A stretch of DNA of 9,551 bases, from NCBI GenBank assembly GCA_028717525.1, contig JAQUNT010000051.1:1-9551 (forward strand), given 5' to 3'. The notes below the pieces were generated by a model that saw nothing but the letters and a program-made list of their open reading frames with translations, had not been told where the DNA came from and ran no database searches. Shown one piece after another: positions 1 through 6,301 of this stretch. This DNA is from Elusimicrobiota bacterium. GTDB lineage: Bacteria > Elusimicrobiota > Elusimicrobia > UBA1565 > UBA9628. The number at the start of each line of letters is the position of its first letter. Position 1 is the stretch's first letter. The translations under genes and the position numbers were made by a program.

Positions 1-2
1 GC

Positions 3-551
3 CTGGCGAAAGCCCAGACCCGCGGATGGGCTATCGGGCTCGGGCTGGGCTTGCTGGCGGCCGGCCTGGTCCAATCCACGCTGGGCCTCGGCCTTCGGCA
101 TATGCTCGTCTTCCTTCCGCTCCAGTGGGCCTTCCTCGCCGCGATCCTGGCCCAGGAGTCCCGGCCCGCCGCGCGCGCCGCGCTCGCGGCGGCGGTCGCC
201 CTGGTCGTCTTCAGACAGACCGTTTCAGGCTCCCAGGCCCTGGCGGCGCAATACCCATTGGCCGAGAGGGTCAGGGCAGATACGGAGCTCGCCTCCACTC
301 TGGCTCGCTTCAGGGAAGAGGTGGACATCAGCATCGACGGCGGCAGAGACAACGCCTTCTTCTGCCTCAAGTTCCTCCTGCCGGGACGACGGATATCCTT
401 CACGGAAAGAGCCGGCCCGGACCGGAGCGAGGGGCTGATCCATCTCTCCCGCGGAACGCCCCGTCCGCCGGGCGGCCAGGTGCTCGCCTCCCGGCTCATC
501 TTCAATGACGGGGCGAGCTACGCGGTTGTATATCACAGGGCGCCAAATTGA
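3..551 (+). CDS. C-terminal part of a polytopic membrane protein (possible GT-C type glycosyltransferase)
   Basis: The reading frame is open from the window edge, so the start lies outside; 182 residues are visible. The visible part opens with about three hydrophobic segments: roughly residues 9-31 (rich in G, L, A), 33-51 (starting RHMLVFLPLQWAF) and 57-75. A soluble tail of about 105 residues follows, probably extracytoplasmic, beginning with a charged, possibly helical stretch and ending in short beta-like runs. The RHMLVFLPL pattern resembles the 'RYLLPxLP' segment near the end of the membrane part of GT-C glycosyltransferases (ArnT/PMT type), which move sugars from polyprenyl-phosphate donors. 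This is an inference from hydrophobic pattern only, since the catalytic N-terminus is not in view. The stop is 13 nt before the amylase ATG, so the two genes could be co-transcribed, although the amylase appears to have its own promoter. Confidence 0.6.
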   Translation: MAKAQTRGWAIGLGLGLLAAGLVQSTLGLGLRHMLVFLPLQWAFLAAILAQESRPAARAALAAAVALVVFRQTVSGSQALAAQYPLAERVRADTELASTLARFREEVDISIDGGRDNAFFCLKFLLPGRRISFTERAGPDRSEGLIHLSRGTPRPPGGQVLASRLIFNDGASYAVVYHRAPN

Positions 552-557
552 TACATT
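549..557 (+). promoter_or_regulatory. Extended -10 (TGATACATT) just before the amylase start
   Basis: TGA-TACATT matches the extended -10 consensus TGnTANNNT and lies in a small AT-rich pocket overlapping the stop of the upstream gene. The gap to the amylase ATG at 565 is 7 nt, so transcription would start at or next to the A of the ATG. No Shine-Dalgarno sequence is present. Together these suggest a leaderless mRNA. No well-spaced -35 hexamer is visible, and extended -10 promoters can work without one. Confidence 0.45.
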
Positions 558-564
558 CTGACTG

Positions 565-3000
565 ATGAGCCTCCGCCCCTGGCAGAACAAGGTCATCTAC
601 TTCGTCCTGCTCGACCGCTTCTACAACGGCGACAAGACCACGGACGACTTCGGCAAGGGCGAGTACGACCCGGACGACGACGACTGCTTCCAGGGCGGCG
701 ACCTCAAGGGCCTGACCCAGAAGCTCCCCCACATCAAGGCCCTGGGCTTCGACGCGGTCTGGCTGACCCCGCCCGTGCACAACCAGTGGATCAACCCCTA
801 CATCAAGACCCGCGGCTTCCACGGCTACTGGGCCTACGACTTCACCAAGATCGACCCGCACTTCGGCACGCTGGAGGACTACCAGGAGCTCGTCAAAGCA
901 GCGCACCAGCTGGGACTGAAGGTCATCCAGGACATCGTGGTCAACCACACGGGCAACTACTTCACGGTGGACGCCAAGGACTACGACCCCGCCCGCCCGG
1001 AGAAGAACTGGCGGAGCCTCGACGGCTCCTACCCGCCCGACCTGCCGCCCAAGGCGCCCAACGACCCGCTCTTCCGGCTCAACAACCCCAACATCCCGGA
1101 GCACAAGGCCGCCGCGGTCTACAATTTCACGCCCAACATCACGGACTTCAACAGCCGCGAGCAGACGCTCACCTACGCGATGGGCGACCTCGACGACATC
1201 AATCTGGCAAATCCCGCGGTGCTCAAACGCTTCAAGGAGATCTACCGCTACTGGATCGAGACCGCGGGCGTGGACGGCTTCCGCGTGGACACCGTCTACT
1301 ACACGCCGGAGGACTTCTACGAGCGCTTCCTCCACGACGAGGAAGGCGCGGACCCCGGCATCAAACCCTTCGCGCAGAGCCTGGGCAAGGACGACTTCTT
1401 CGTCTTCGGCGAGGTCTGGTCCTACGACTACAAGGCCATCAACCGCTACATCAAGGACGGCGCGGCCCAGCGCCTGGATTCCGCCATAGACCTGCCCCTC
1501 AACGAGGCCCTGACGCAGGTCTTCTTCCGCAAGCTCCCCACGGCGCGCCTGGGCCGGGCCCTGCGCGCCCGGCGCCACAACCGCCGCCTTTGGATCAACT
1601 TCCTCGACAACCACGACGTGGAGCGCATCTGCAGCCGGGGCTCGGCCGCCGCGGTGCAGCAGTCCCTGCTGGCGCTCTTCACTTTGCCCGGCATCCCCTG
1701 CCTGACCTACGGCACCGAAGCCGGCTTCACGCTCTCGCGCCAGAAGATGTTCGACGACAAGCACTTCGACCGGAGCGCCCCCCCAGCGGCCTTCCTGAGC
1801 AAGCTCATCGAGCTGCGCAAGCAGGACCCCGTGTTCGCGCACGGGGACTGCGCGGTCGAGCGCACCAGCGAGGGATGCGGGCTCTTCGCCTACTCCATGA
1901 CCTACCGGGACGAGACCTGTCTGGCGGTCTTCAACACCGCGCCCGACGCCATGTTCTACGAGCTGCCCGCGCATTTCGCGGCGAGCGAGGTCCTGCTCTC
2001 CTCCGAAGGCCGCACCACCGCGCCCAAATCCCTGGCCATGGCGCCGGAATCCTACCTGCTCATCAAGGGCCGGCGCACGGAGACGGCCGGCGCGCCGGCG
2101 GCCGCGGGCCTGGAGCTGCGGGACTGCCCGGCCGGGGCGGTCAAAGGGACTCTCAGCCTGGCTCTGGAAGTGGAGAAGCCCGAAGAAGTGGCGGAGCTCT
2201 GCCTGCTGGCCGACGACAACTACGGCCGCCGCATCAAGCTCGACAACCTCTCCGGCGCTTTCGCCCTCGACACGGCGGCCCTGGGCAACGGGCCGCACAC
2301 CATGGCCCTGCTCGCCGCGACCAAGGCGGGCGGGCACATCCTCTCGCCTGCCGTACCCTTGAAAGTACGCAACCCGTACCAGCTTCTGGCCCGGGCCAAG
2401 GTCCCCGGCGACCAGAAGGGCGGCCTGAGCCGCAAGGTCCATGCCCCGGCCGACCCGAGCTACGGCGGCCAGCTCTCCTTGGAGTCCGTGGCGGCCTACA
2501 CCAGCGGCCGGGACCTGCAGCTGCGCCTGCGCATGGCGCAGGTGACCAACGACTGGAACCCGCCGCACGGCTACGACCACGTCTATTTCAACGTGCTCTT
2601 CGACTTCCCCGGCCAGCCGGGCCGCAAGTTCTTCCCCAAGCTGGGCCATTCCCGCAACGACTTCGAGTTCAACGCGGGCTTCCTGCTCTACGGCTGGGGC
2701 ATCCGCTCCTTCGGGGCCGAGGACTCCACGCCCGGCTCCTACGGCGCGCCGCTGCTGGGCGACGTGACGGACCAAGCCGACCTCAAGAGGCGCCGCATCA
2801 CCTTCACCTTCTCCAACCGCTTCTTCGACTCCCTCCAGACCTTTTCCGGCGTCAAGGTCTTCGTCTCCACCTGGGACGGCTATCTGGGCGAGCCGCGCGC
2901 CATCGGCGACAAGAAGGAGGACTGGAGCTTCTTCGCGCTCGACGGCCAGCCCGGGGCGGACCTGCCCAAGATCTTCGACCACGTGCTGTTCGAACTATAG
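565..3000 (+). CDS. GH13 alpha-amylase-family glycoside hydrolase with Ig-like and glucodextranase-C-like modules
   Basis: Predicted to act on alpha-glucan or maltodextrin linkages by the retaining GH13 mechanism; 811 residues. The family signatures are all present: region I DIVVNH (123-128), region V MGDLDDIN (206-213), region II GFRVD with nucleophile Asp242, region III GEVW with acid/base Glu283, and region IV FLDNHD with Asp351. A beta-sandwich domain C follows (about 425-505). Next is an Ig-like module (about 516-601) of the 'GxFxLDTAALGNGPHTM' type, then a C-terminal module (about 612-811) resembling the DOMON-like domain C of glucodextranase, with GYDHVYFNVLFDF at 671-683 and a VFVSTWDGYLGEPR run near the end. 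The start is firm: an in-frame TGA at 559-561 excludes any extension, so no signal peptide is possible. The catalytic barrel begins almost at residue 1, which implies a cytoplasmic enzyme despite surface-type accessory modules. The exact specificity (amylase, cyclomaltodextrinase or neopullulanase) cannot be told by eye. Confidence 0.93.
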   Translation: MSLRPWQNKVIYFVLLDRFYNGDKTTDDFGKGEYDPDDDDCFQGGDLKGLTQKLPHIKALGFDAVWLTPPVHNQWINPYIKTRGFHGYWAYDFTKIDPHFGTLEDYQELVKAAHQLGLKVIQDIVVNHTGNYFTVDAKDYDPARPEKNWRSLDGSYPPDLPPKAPNDPLFRLNNPNIPEHKAAAVYNFTPNITDFNSREQTLTYAMGDLDDINLANPAVLKRFKEIYRYWIETAGVDGFRVDTVYYTPEDFYERFLHDEEGADPGIKPFAQSLGKDDFFVFGEVWSYDYKAINRYIKDGAAQRLDSAIDLPLNEALTQVFFRKLPTARLGRALRARRHNRRLWINFLDNHDVERICSRGSAAAVQQSLLALFTLPGIPCLTYGTEAGFTLSRQKMFDDKHFDRSAPPAAFLSKLIELRKQDPVFAHGDCAVERTSEGCGLFAYSMTYRDETCLAVFNTAPDAMFYELPAHFAASEVLLSSEGRTTAPKSLAMAPESYLLIKGRRTETAGAPAAAGLELRDCPAGAVKGTLSLALEVEKPEEVAELCLLADDNYGRRIKLDNLSGAFALDTAALGNGPHTMALLAATKAGGHILSPAVPLKVRNPYQLLARAKVPGDQKGGLSRKVHAPADPSYGGQLSLESVAAYTSGRDLQLRLRMAQVTNDWNPPHGYDHVYFNVLFDFPGQPGRKFFPKLGHSRNDFEFNAGFLLYGWGIRSFGAEDSTPGSYGAPLLGDVTDQADLKRRRITFTFSNRFFDSLQTFSGVKVFVSTWDGYLGEPRAIGDKKEDWSFFALDGQPGADLPKIFDHVLFEL

Positions 3001-3001
3001 C

Positions 3002-3014
3002 TATAATGTAGAGG
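3002..3014 (+). promoter_or_regulatory. TATAAT -10 plus GAGG ribosome binding site of the 410-aa membrane protein gene
   Basis: A perfect TATAAT (3002-3007) starts directly after the amylase stop and stands out in a GC-rich context. It is followed by GAGG (3011-3014), 5 nt before the ATG at 3020, which supports that start. No good -35 hexamer at 16-18 nt is seen. A start site about 7 nt after the -10 would fall within or just after the GAGG, so the ribosome site would be used mainly on readthrough transcripts from the amylase gene. Confidence 0.4.
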
Positions 3015-3019
3015 CCCCC

Positions 3020-4252
3020 ATGCACAAGCCCGGCGGTCCGCAGATCGACCCGAAGAGCGCGGTGATCCTGGCCATGGACACCGCCGTCAAGAAGGACGAC
3101 GCCACGCACTTCGAGCGCGCCTACTACCTCTGCCGCGCCGACGACCTGGGGCATCAGGGCAACGGGGACCTGCGCAAGGTCCGCCCGGAGACGCTCTTCT
3201 CCGACGAGAACCAGGAGCTCCTGTCCGGCGCCGAGGGCGTCTACGTGGTGGTCTACCCGACGCGCACCTACTCCGAGGGCATGGGCGGCAACCTGCTCTC
3301 CGAGATCTCGCCCGAGGACCGCAGCTTCATCCGCGCCGTGCGCCAGCGCTTCCACGACGCGGTCTGCTGCAAGGTGCCCCTGCACGAAACGGCCTTCTTC
3401 GAGGGCCTGAAGGGCTATTTCCTCGACGACCGCGAGAAGAAGCAGTACCAGAAGGAGAAGCACGCCAAGGCCGAGGCCCACGCCAGGCCGGCCCCGCGGA
3501 AGAAGGGGCTCATCGAGTTCGACATGGACTTCTTCCGCAACATGAAGGCCATCTTCAAGTCCTGCATGACCAAGCCCAACCAGCAGGACTTCCGCTACCT
3601 CATCTACAAGACCTTCGGCCTCAACCTGGGCGTGCGCCTGGTCTTCATGATCGCGAGCGTGCAGAAGGGCGAACTGCCCGTCATGCGGGCGGTGATCTCG
3701 ACCTCCTGGTACCAGCTGCAGGACGCGGTCTTCACCGTGTTCGGCCAGACCTACATGAAGTTCCTGGGCAAGATGACGGGCCTGCTGCGCGTGTACAAGG
3801 CCTACTTCGGGGACCTCTTCTTCGTGTACTTCCAGCTCTGCGGCTTCGAGTTCCTCAACCGCCTGGTGCTGGGGCCGCTGGGCGAGAACCCCTTGGCCTA
3901 CACCTGGTCCGGCATCGGCCTCATCTTCCTCAACATCATGCAGGGCATGCTCTCGGGCGGGCCGCTCATCCCGGCCATCAATCAGATGCGCAAGACGGGC
4001 TGCATCAGCCACAACACCATGATGCACCTCTACCAGCTCTCCAGCCTGACCATGCAGTTCGGCCTCTTCGCCAGCTTCGGCTACCAGTGGTTCTACACCG
4101 TGCTGACCACGTCCGTGCTGGTGCTGGCCTGGGGCTCCTACGCGGCCTTCACGACCTTCTTCCGGGACCCCGAGTTCGTGCGCGTCCACGACAAAGGCGC
4201 CCTGGCCCGGCTCGACGGGCTGGCCGCGCGCTGCTTCTCTCTGCCCTCCTGA
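3020..4252 (+). CDS. Unknown polytopic membrane protein with a soluble N-terminal domain (paralogue of the next gene's membrane half)
   Basis: I do not recognise a named family. The 410-residue protein has a soluble N-terminal part (about 1-150), without signal peptide, with alternating hydrophobic strands such as SAVILAMD and GVYVVVYPTRTY. A highly charged Lys/Glu/Ala linker follows (about 150-175). The C-terminal half is hydrophobic, with about six predicted membrane segments: roughly 195-213, 220-243, 266-290, 296-318, 338-358 and 360-382. The order of segments, a polar 'CIS' turn at 328-330 followed by a Q-containing helix, and a following FGLFASFGYQWF stretch (347-358) mirror the membrane half of the downstream gene, so I infer distant paralogy. 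It starts 19 nt after the amylase stop, so co-transcription with the amylase is likely. The tail after the last segment is short and charged. Function unknown; an N-terminal sensory or scaffold role is only a guess. Confidence 0.85.
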   Translation: MHKPGGPQIDPKSAVILAMDTAVKKDDATHFERAYYLCRADDLGHQGNGDLRKVRPETLFSDENQELLSGAEGVYVVVYPTRTYSEGMGGNLLSEISPEDRSFIRAVRQRFHDAVCCKVPLHETAFFEGLKGYFLDDREKKQYQKEKHAKAEAHARPAPRKKGLIEFDMDFFRNMKAIFKSCMTKPNQQDFRYLIYKTFGLNLGVRLVFMIASVQKGELPVMRAVISTSWYQLQDAVFTVFGQTYMKFLGKMTGLLRVYKAYFGDLFFVYFQLCGFEFLNRLVLGPLGENPLAYTWSGIGLIFLNIMQGMLSGGPLIPAINQMRKTGCISHNTMMHLYQLSSLTMQFGLFASFGYQWFYTVLTTSVLVLAWGSYAAFTTFFRDPEFVRVHDKGALARLDGLAARCFSLPS

Positions 4253-4257
4253 GCCCG

Positions 4258-4283
4258 AAAAAAGGCCTTGCCATTTCGGCCTT
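4258..4283 (-). terminator. Candidate intrinsic terminator read on the minus strand
   Basis: AAGGCC (4262-4267) and GGCCTT (4278-4283) form a 6-bp stem with a 10-nt loop. On the + strand it is preceded by a run of six A (4258-4263), so on the minus strand the hairpin is followed by six T. It would stop antisense transcription before it enters the 410-aa gene. As a + strand terminator it lacks a T tract. No minus-strand gene lies just upstream of it, so its use is uncertain. Confidence 0.3.
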
Positions 4284-4302
4284 CCGGAGCTAAGCTAGCA
4301 TT

Positions 4303-4382
4303 GAAGAGTCCGGCAAAGGTCCCAAGGCGCGCAGGGCCCTAAATTCAGCCCCTCCTGCCCCTTGGGCCCAGCCTTTCTCTTC
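4303..4382 (+). ncRNA. 80-nt imperfect hairpin between two membrane protein genes: candidate structured RNA or terminator
   Basis: Four nested pairings fit in register: 4303-4308 GAAGAG with 4377-4382 CTCTTC; 4315-4319 AAAGG with 4372-4376 CCTTT; 4321-4327 CCCAAGG with 4360-4366 CCTTGGG; and 4331-4336 GCAGGG with 4353-4358 TCCTGC (one G-U pair). This gives about 24 pairs around a 16-nt apical loop. Upstream, TTGCCA (4268-4273) and TAAGCT (4291-4296) are spaced by 17 nt, and the start predicted from them falls at about 4303, the foot of the hairpin. The 3' side is pyrimidine-rich (CCTTTCTCTTCC), so it could instead terminate transcription from the upstream gene. No ORF with coding character occupies it. 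The structure is seen directly; the RNA identity is inference. Confidence 0.35.
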
Positions 4383-4392
4383 CGCGCGAGCC

Positions 4393-4414
4393 TATACTAT
4401 CGCAGGTGCAGGGG
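4393..4414 (+). promoter_or_regulatory. TATACT -10 and AGGGG ribosome binding site of the 602-aa membrane protein gene
   Basis: TATACT (4393-4398) matches five of six bases of the -10 consensus. AGGGG (4410-4414) lies 6 nt before the ATG at 4421. This favours that ATG over an in-frame GTG at 4406, which would overlap the region upstream of the ribosome site and add only five polar residues before the signal peptide. No clear -35 is found at the normal distance. Confidence 0.45.
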
Positions 4415-4420
4415 AAGAAG

Positions 4421-6229
4421 ATGGCCAGGACCGGAAGACTCATCAAGGCCTCGACGAGCGCGGCGCTCAGCCTCGCGCTCGTCCTCGTCTCCCCAGGCCT
4501 GGAGTGCTACGCCGCGGCCAACGCGGGCCAGAGCACCCCGGTCACCGAGACCGGCTCTCCGACCACGGGCAAGACGGGCGGCTCGGGCGTCTCCCTCATC
4601 CAGGTGGCGCCCGGCGCCATCCAGCTCTCCCCGGCCGGCCTCAGCGGCTCCATCAAGTCCCTGTCCGCCGCCCCCGCGGTGGTCGAGGCCGGGAAGACCG
4701 CGCCCCAGGCCATGCCGCTGGTGCAGGCCGCGGTCTTGGTCTCGGCCGCCGCGCCCCTGCTCCCGGCCGCGCCGCAAGCCGACAAGTCCCAGGCTCCGGC
4801 CGAGGTCGTCTCCGCGCAGCTCGTCCTGCAGGCCGGCGCGGAGCGGATCTCCCAAGCCCCGGACTCCGCGGGCAAGGCCCAGGTCCTCGACACCGTTTTC
4901 ACCGGCTCCCAGCTCAAGTCCGACTCCGCGGAGCTCCCGGTCGCCGTCGGCCCGGGCCAGCTCATCGGCTCGGGCCTCAAGCCCGCCGCGCCGGCGCAGA
5001 GCCGCTCCGTCGCCGTCCCCCAGGCCGAGGCCTCCGCGGCCCTGGCCCGGACCAGGATCTACATCACCCGCGCCGACCAAGCCCCGGTGGTCGCCTCCTT
5101 GGCCGAGCTCCCCCAGACCTTGGCCGCTCATCCCGAGCTCACGGACAGCCTGAACAAGCTCGGCCGGGTCCGCCTCATCCTGGCCAAGAACGCGCCGGAG
5201 GGCGGCCTCACGGACGCCGACGCCAAGCGGGTCAACGAGTCCCTGCGCGCCATGGGCGTCACGGCCAAGTTCGAAATCGAGAAGATCTCCGTCGCCGGGA
5301 AGCCCGCCGCGGCGCCGGCCGAGACCGGCCCGGCCGCCACTGCGCAGCAGCAGAAGGCAGCGGTCCTCAACAGCCGCTTCGGACGCTACGTCCTCGCTCC
5401 CGTCACCTGGCCCTTCCGCCAGTTCGCCTATCTCGGCAAGACCATCTACGACGCCTACACCGCCCCCACCACGAGCGAACTCATCGGCGGCGTGGTCTCC
5501 AAGGCCGTGCCCACGGTCATGACCATCGGGGTCTGGGGCAGCATGTACACCGGCCACCCCCTGGCTCTGATCGCGGCCCTGAGCGTGTCCATCGGCCTCA
5601 ACCTGTTCCACGGCCTCTGGATCAACACCTGGTCCAATTTCCAGAACAAGCTCGGCAAGGAGAAGGGCCTCAACTACCAGTCCATCTTCAACCTCATCTA
5701 CGGCCAGTTCTGGGGCGCCCTGTTCCGCTTCATCGCCTGGACCGCCCTGCCCAACACCGTGCCCCCCTGGTCGCTGCAGTACTGGAAGGACATGGGGATG
5801 TCCACCGTGATCGGCTCCTTCTTCGGCTCCTTGGGCTACCAAGGGCTCAACGCCCTCTATGACAATGGCCGCATCTCGCGCTGGCAGCGCTCGGCGATCC
5901 AGCAGATCCGCGACCTGTTCTTCTGCCTGACCGGCGTGTTCTTCGGCTCCGGCGGCATGCCCATGTTCTGGGCCACTTTCGCCATCCAGCAGGCCCTCGA
6001 CCTGCTCATCTACCTCGTCAGCCTCAAGGCCAAGCGCCGGCCCATCATGTACATGGCCGACGAATCCGTGGCCGCCAGCCCCGAGTTCCAGGGCGGCTAT
6101 CCCGTGAGCCCCGAGCCCGTGGTGGCGCAGTCACCGATGAAGCAGGCCCTCAAGAACCTGCTGGACTGCCCCTTCGTCAAGCCCGTGGCCTGGGCGGTCA
6201 AGAAGATCCGCGGCCTGCTCAAGAAGTAG
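4421..6229 (+). CDS. Secreted Ala-rich region plus alpha/beta module fused to a multi-pass membrane domain, function unknown
   Basis: 602 residues. The N-terminus is a typical signal sequence: basic MARTGRLIK, a hydrophobic run rich in A, L and V, and a likely cleavage near SPGLECYA-A (about residue 28). A long Ala/Ser/Pro/Val-rich low-complexity stretch follows (about 30-205). Next is a compact alpha/beta module (about 211-292): a TRIYITR strand, a helix, GRVRLILAK, a helix with LTDADAKRVNESL, then a KFEIEKI strand. After a second Ala-rich linker, about six hydrophobic segments fill roughly 354-374, 380-402, 423-444, 458-476, 498-520 and 520-538. A basic tail ends in RGLLKK. The membrane half resembles that of the preceding gene (polar 'RIS' turn at 484-486, LTGVFFGSGGMPMF at 503-516). 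The start is set by AGGGG 6 nt upstream. The gene ends 5 nt before a palindromic element and converges on dinB. No catalytic motif is recognised; an envelope role is inferred. Confidence 0.88.
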   Translation: MARTGRLIKASTSAALSLALVLVSPGLECYAAANAGQSTPVTETGSPTTGKTGGSGVSLIQVAPGAIQLSPAGLSGSIKSLSAAPAVVEAGKTAPQAMPLVQAAVLVSAAAPLLPAAPQADKSQAPAEVVSAQLVLQAGAERISQAPDSAGKAQVLDTVFTGSQLKSDSAELPVAVGPGQLIGSGLKPAAPAQSRSVAVPQAEASAALARTRIYITRADQAPVVASLAELPQTLAAHPELTDSLNKLGRVRLILAKNAPEGGLTDADAKRVNESLRAMGVTAKFEIEKISVAGKPAAAPAETGPAATAQQQKAAVLNSRFGRYVLAPVTWPFRQFAYLGKTIYDAYTAPTTSELIGGVVSKAVPTVMTIGVWGSMYTGHPLALIAALSVSIGLNLFHGLWINTWSNFQNKLGKEKGLNYQSIFNLIYGQFWGALFRFIAWTALPNTVPPWSLQYWKDMGMSTVIGSFFGSLGYQGLNALYDNGRISRWQRSAIQQIRDLFFCLTGVFFGSGGMPMFWATFAIQQALDLLIYLVSLKAKRRPIMYMADESVAASPEFQGGYPVSPEPVVAQSPMKQALKNLLDCPFVKPVAWAVKKIRGLLKK

Positions 6230-6233
6230 AGTT

Positions 6234-6301
6234 CGGGGACACCATACTTATCTCGGCCCCCAGACCGCCTTGGGGCCCGTGAATCAAGTATTGTGTCCCC
6301 G
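6234..6301. repeat. 68-bp palindromic element with 16-bp terminal inverted repeats (REP/MITE-like)
   Basis: The left arm CGGGGACACCATACTT (6234-6249) and right arm AAGTATTGTGTCCCCG (6286-6301) are inverted copies matching at 15 of 16 positions. Inside is a second dyad, GGCCCC (6255-6260) with GGGGCC (6272-6277). The whole can fold as a long hairpin from either strand and lies between the convergent ends of the membrane protein gene and dinB, whose last five codons and stop are inside the right arm. From memory, GGGGACAC-ATACTT arms resemble repeats found near IS200-like/REP-associated tyrosine (Y1) transposases in other bacteria; I cannot confirm this here. It may also act as a bidirectional terminator, although there is no T tract. 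Confidence 0.75.

Noticed and set aside
502..2982. An 826-codon open frame on the minus strand opposite the amylase
   Set aside because: It is the mirror of a GC-rich gene: long Val/Glu/Ala/Gly-rich sequence with no domain, while the opposite frame carries all GH13 signatures.
2852..4189. A 445-codon minus-strand open frame opposite the 410-aa membrane protein gene
   Set aside because: Low-complexity His/Glu/Val/Ala composition, no plausible ribosome site, and full overlap with a gene that has a -10 box, Shine-Dalgarno sequence and membrane segments.
4406..4420. GTG at 4406 as the start of the 602-aa protein
   Set aside because: The AGGGG ribosome site lies inside this extension and is correctly spaced for ATG 4421, which also gives a standard signal peptide.
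4397..5842. A 481-codon minus-strand open frame opposite the Ala-rich membrane protein gene
   Set aside because: Gly/Asp/Ala-rich composition typical of antisense to GC-rich codons; no recognisable motif.
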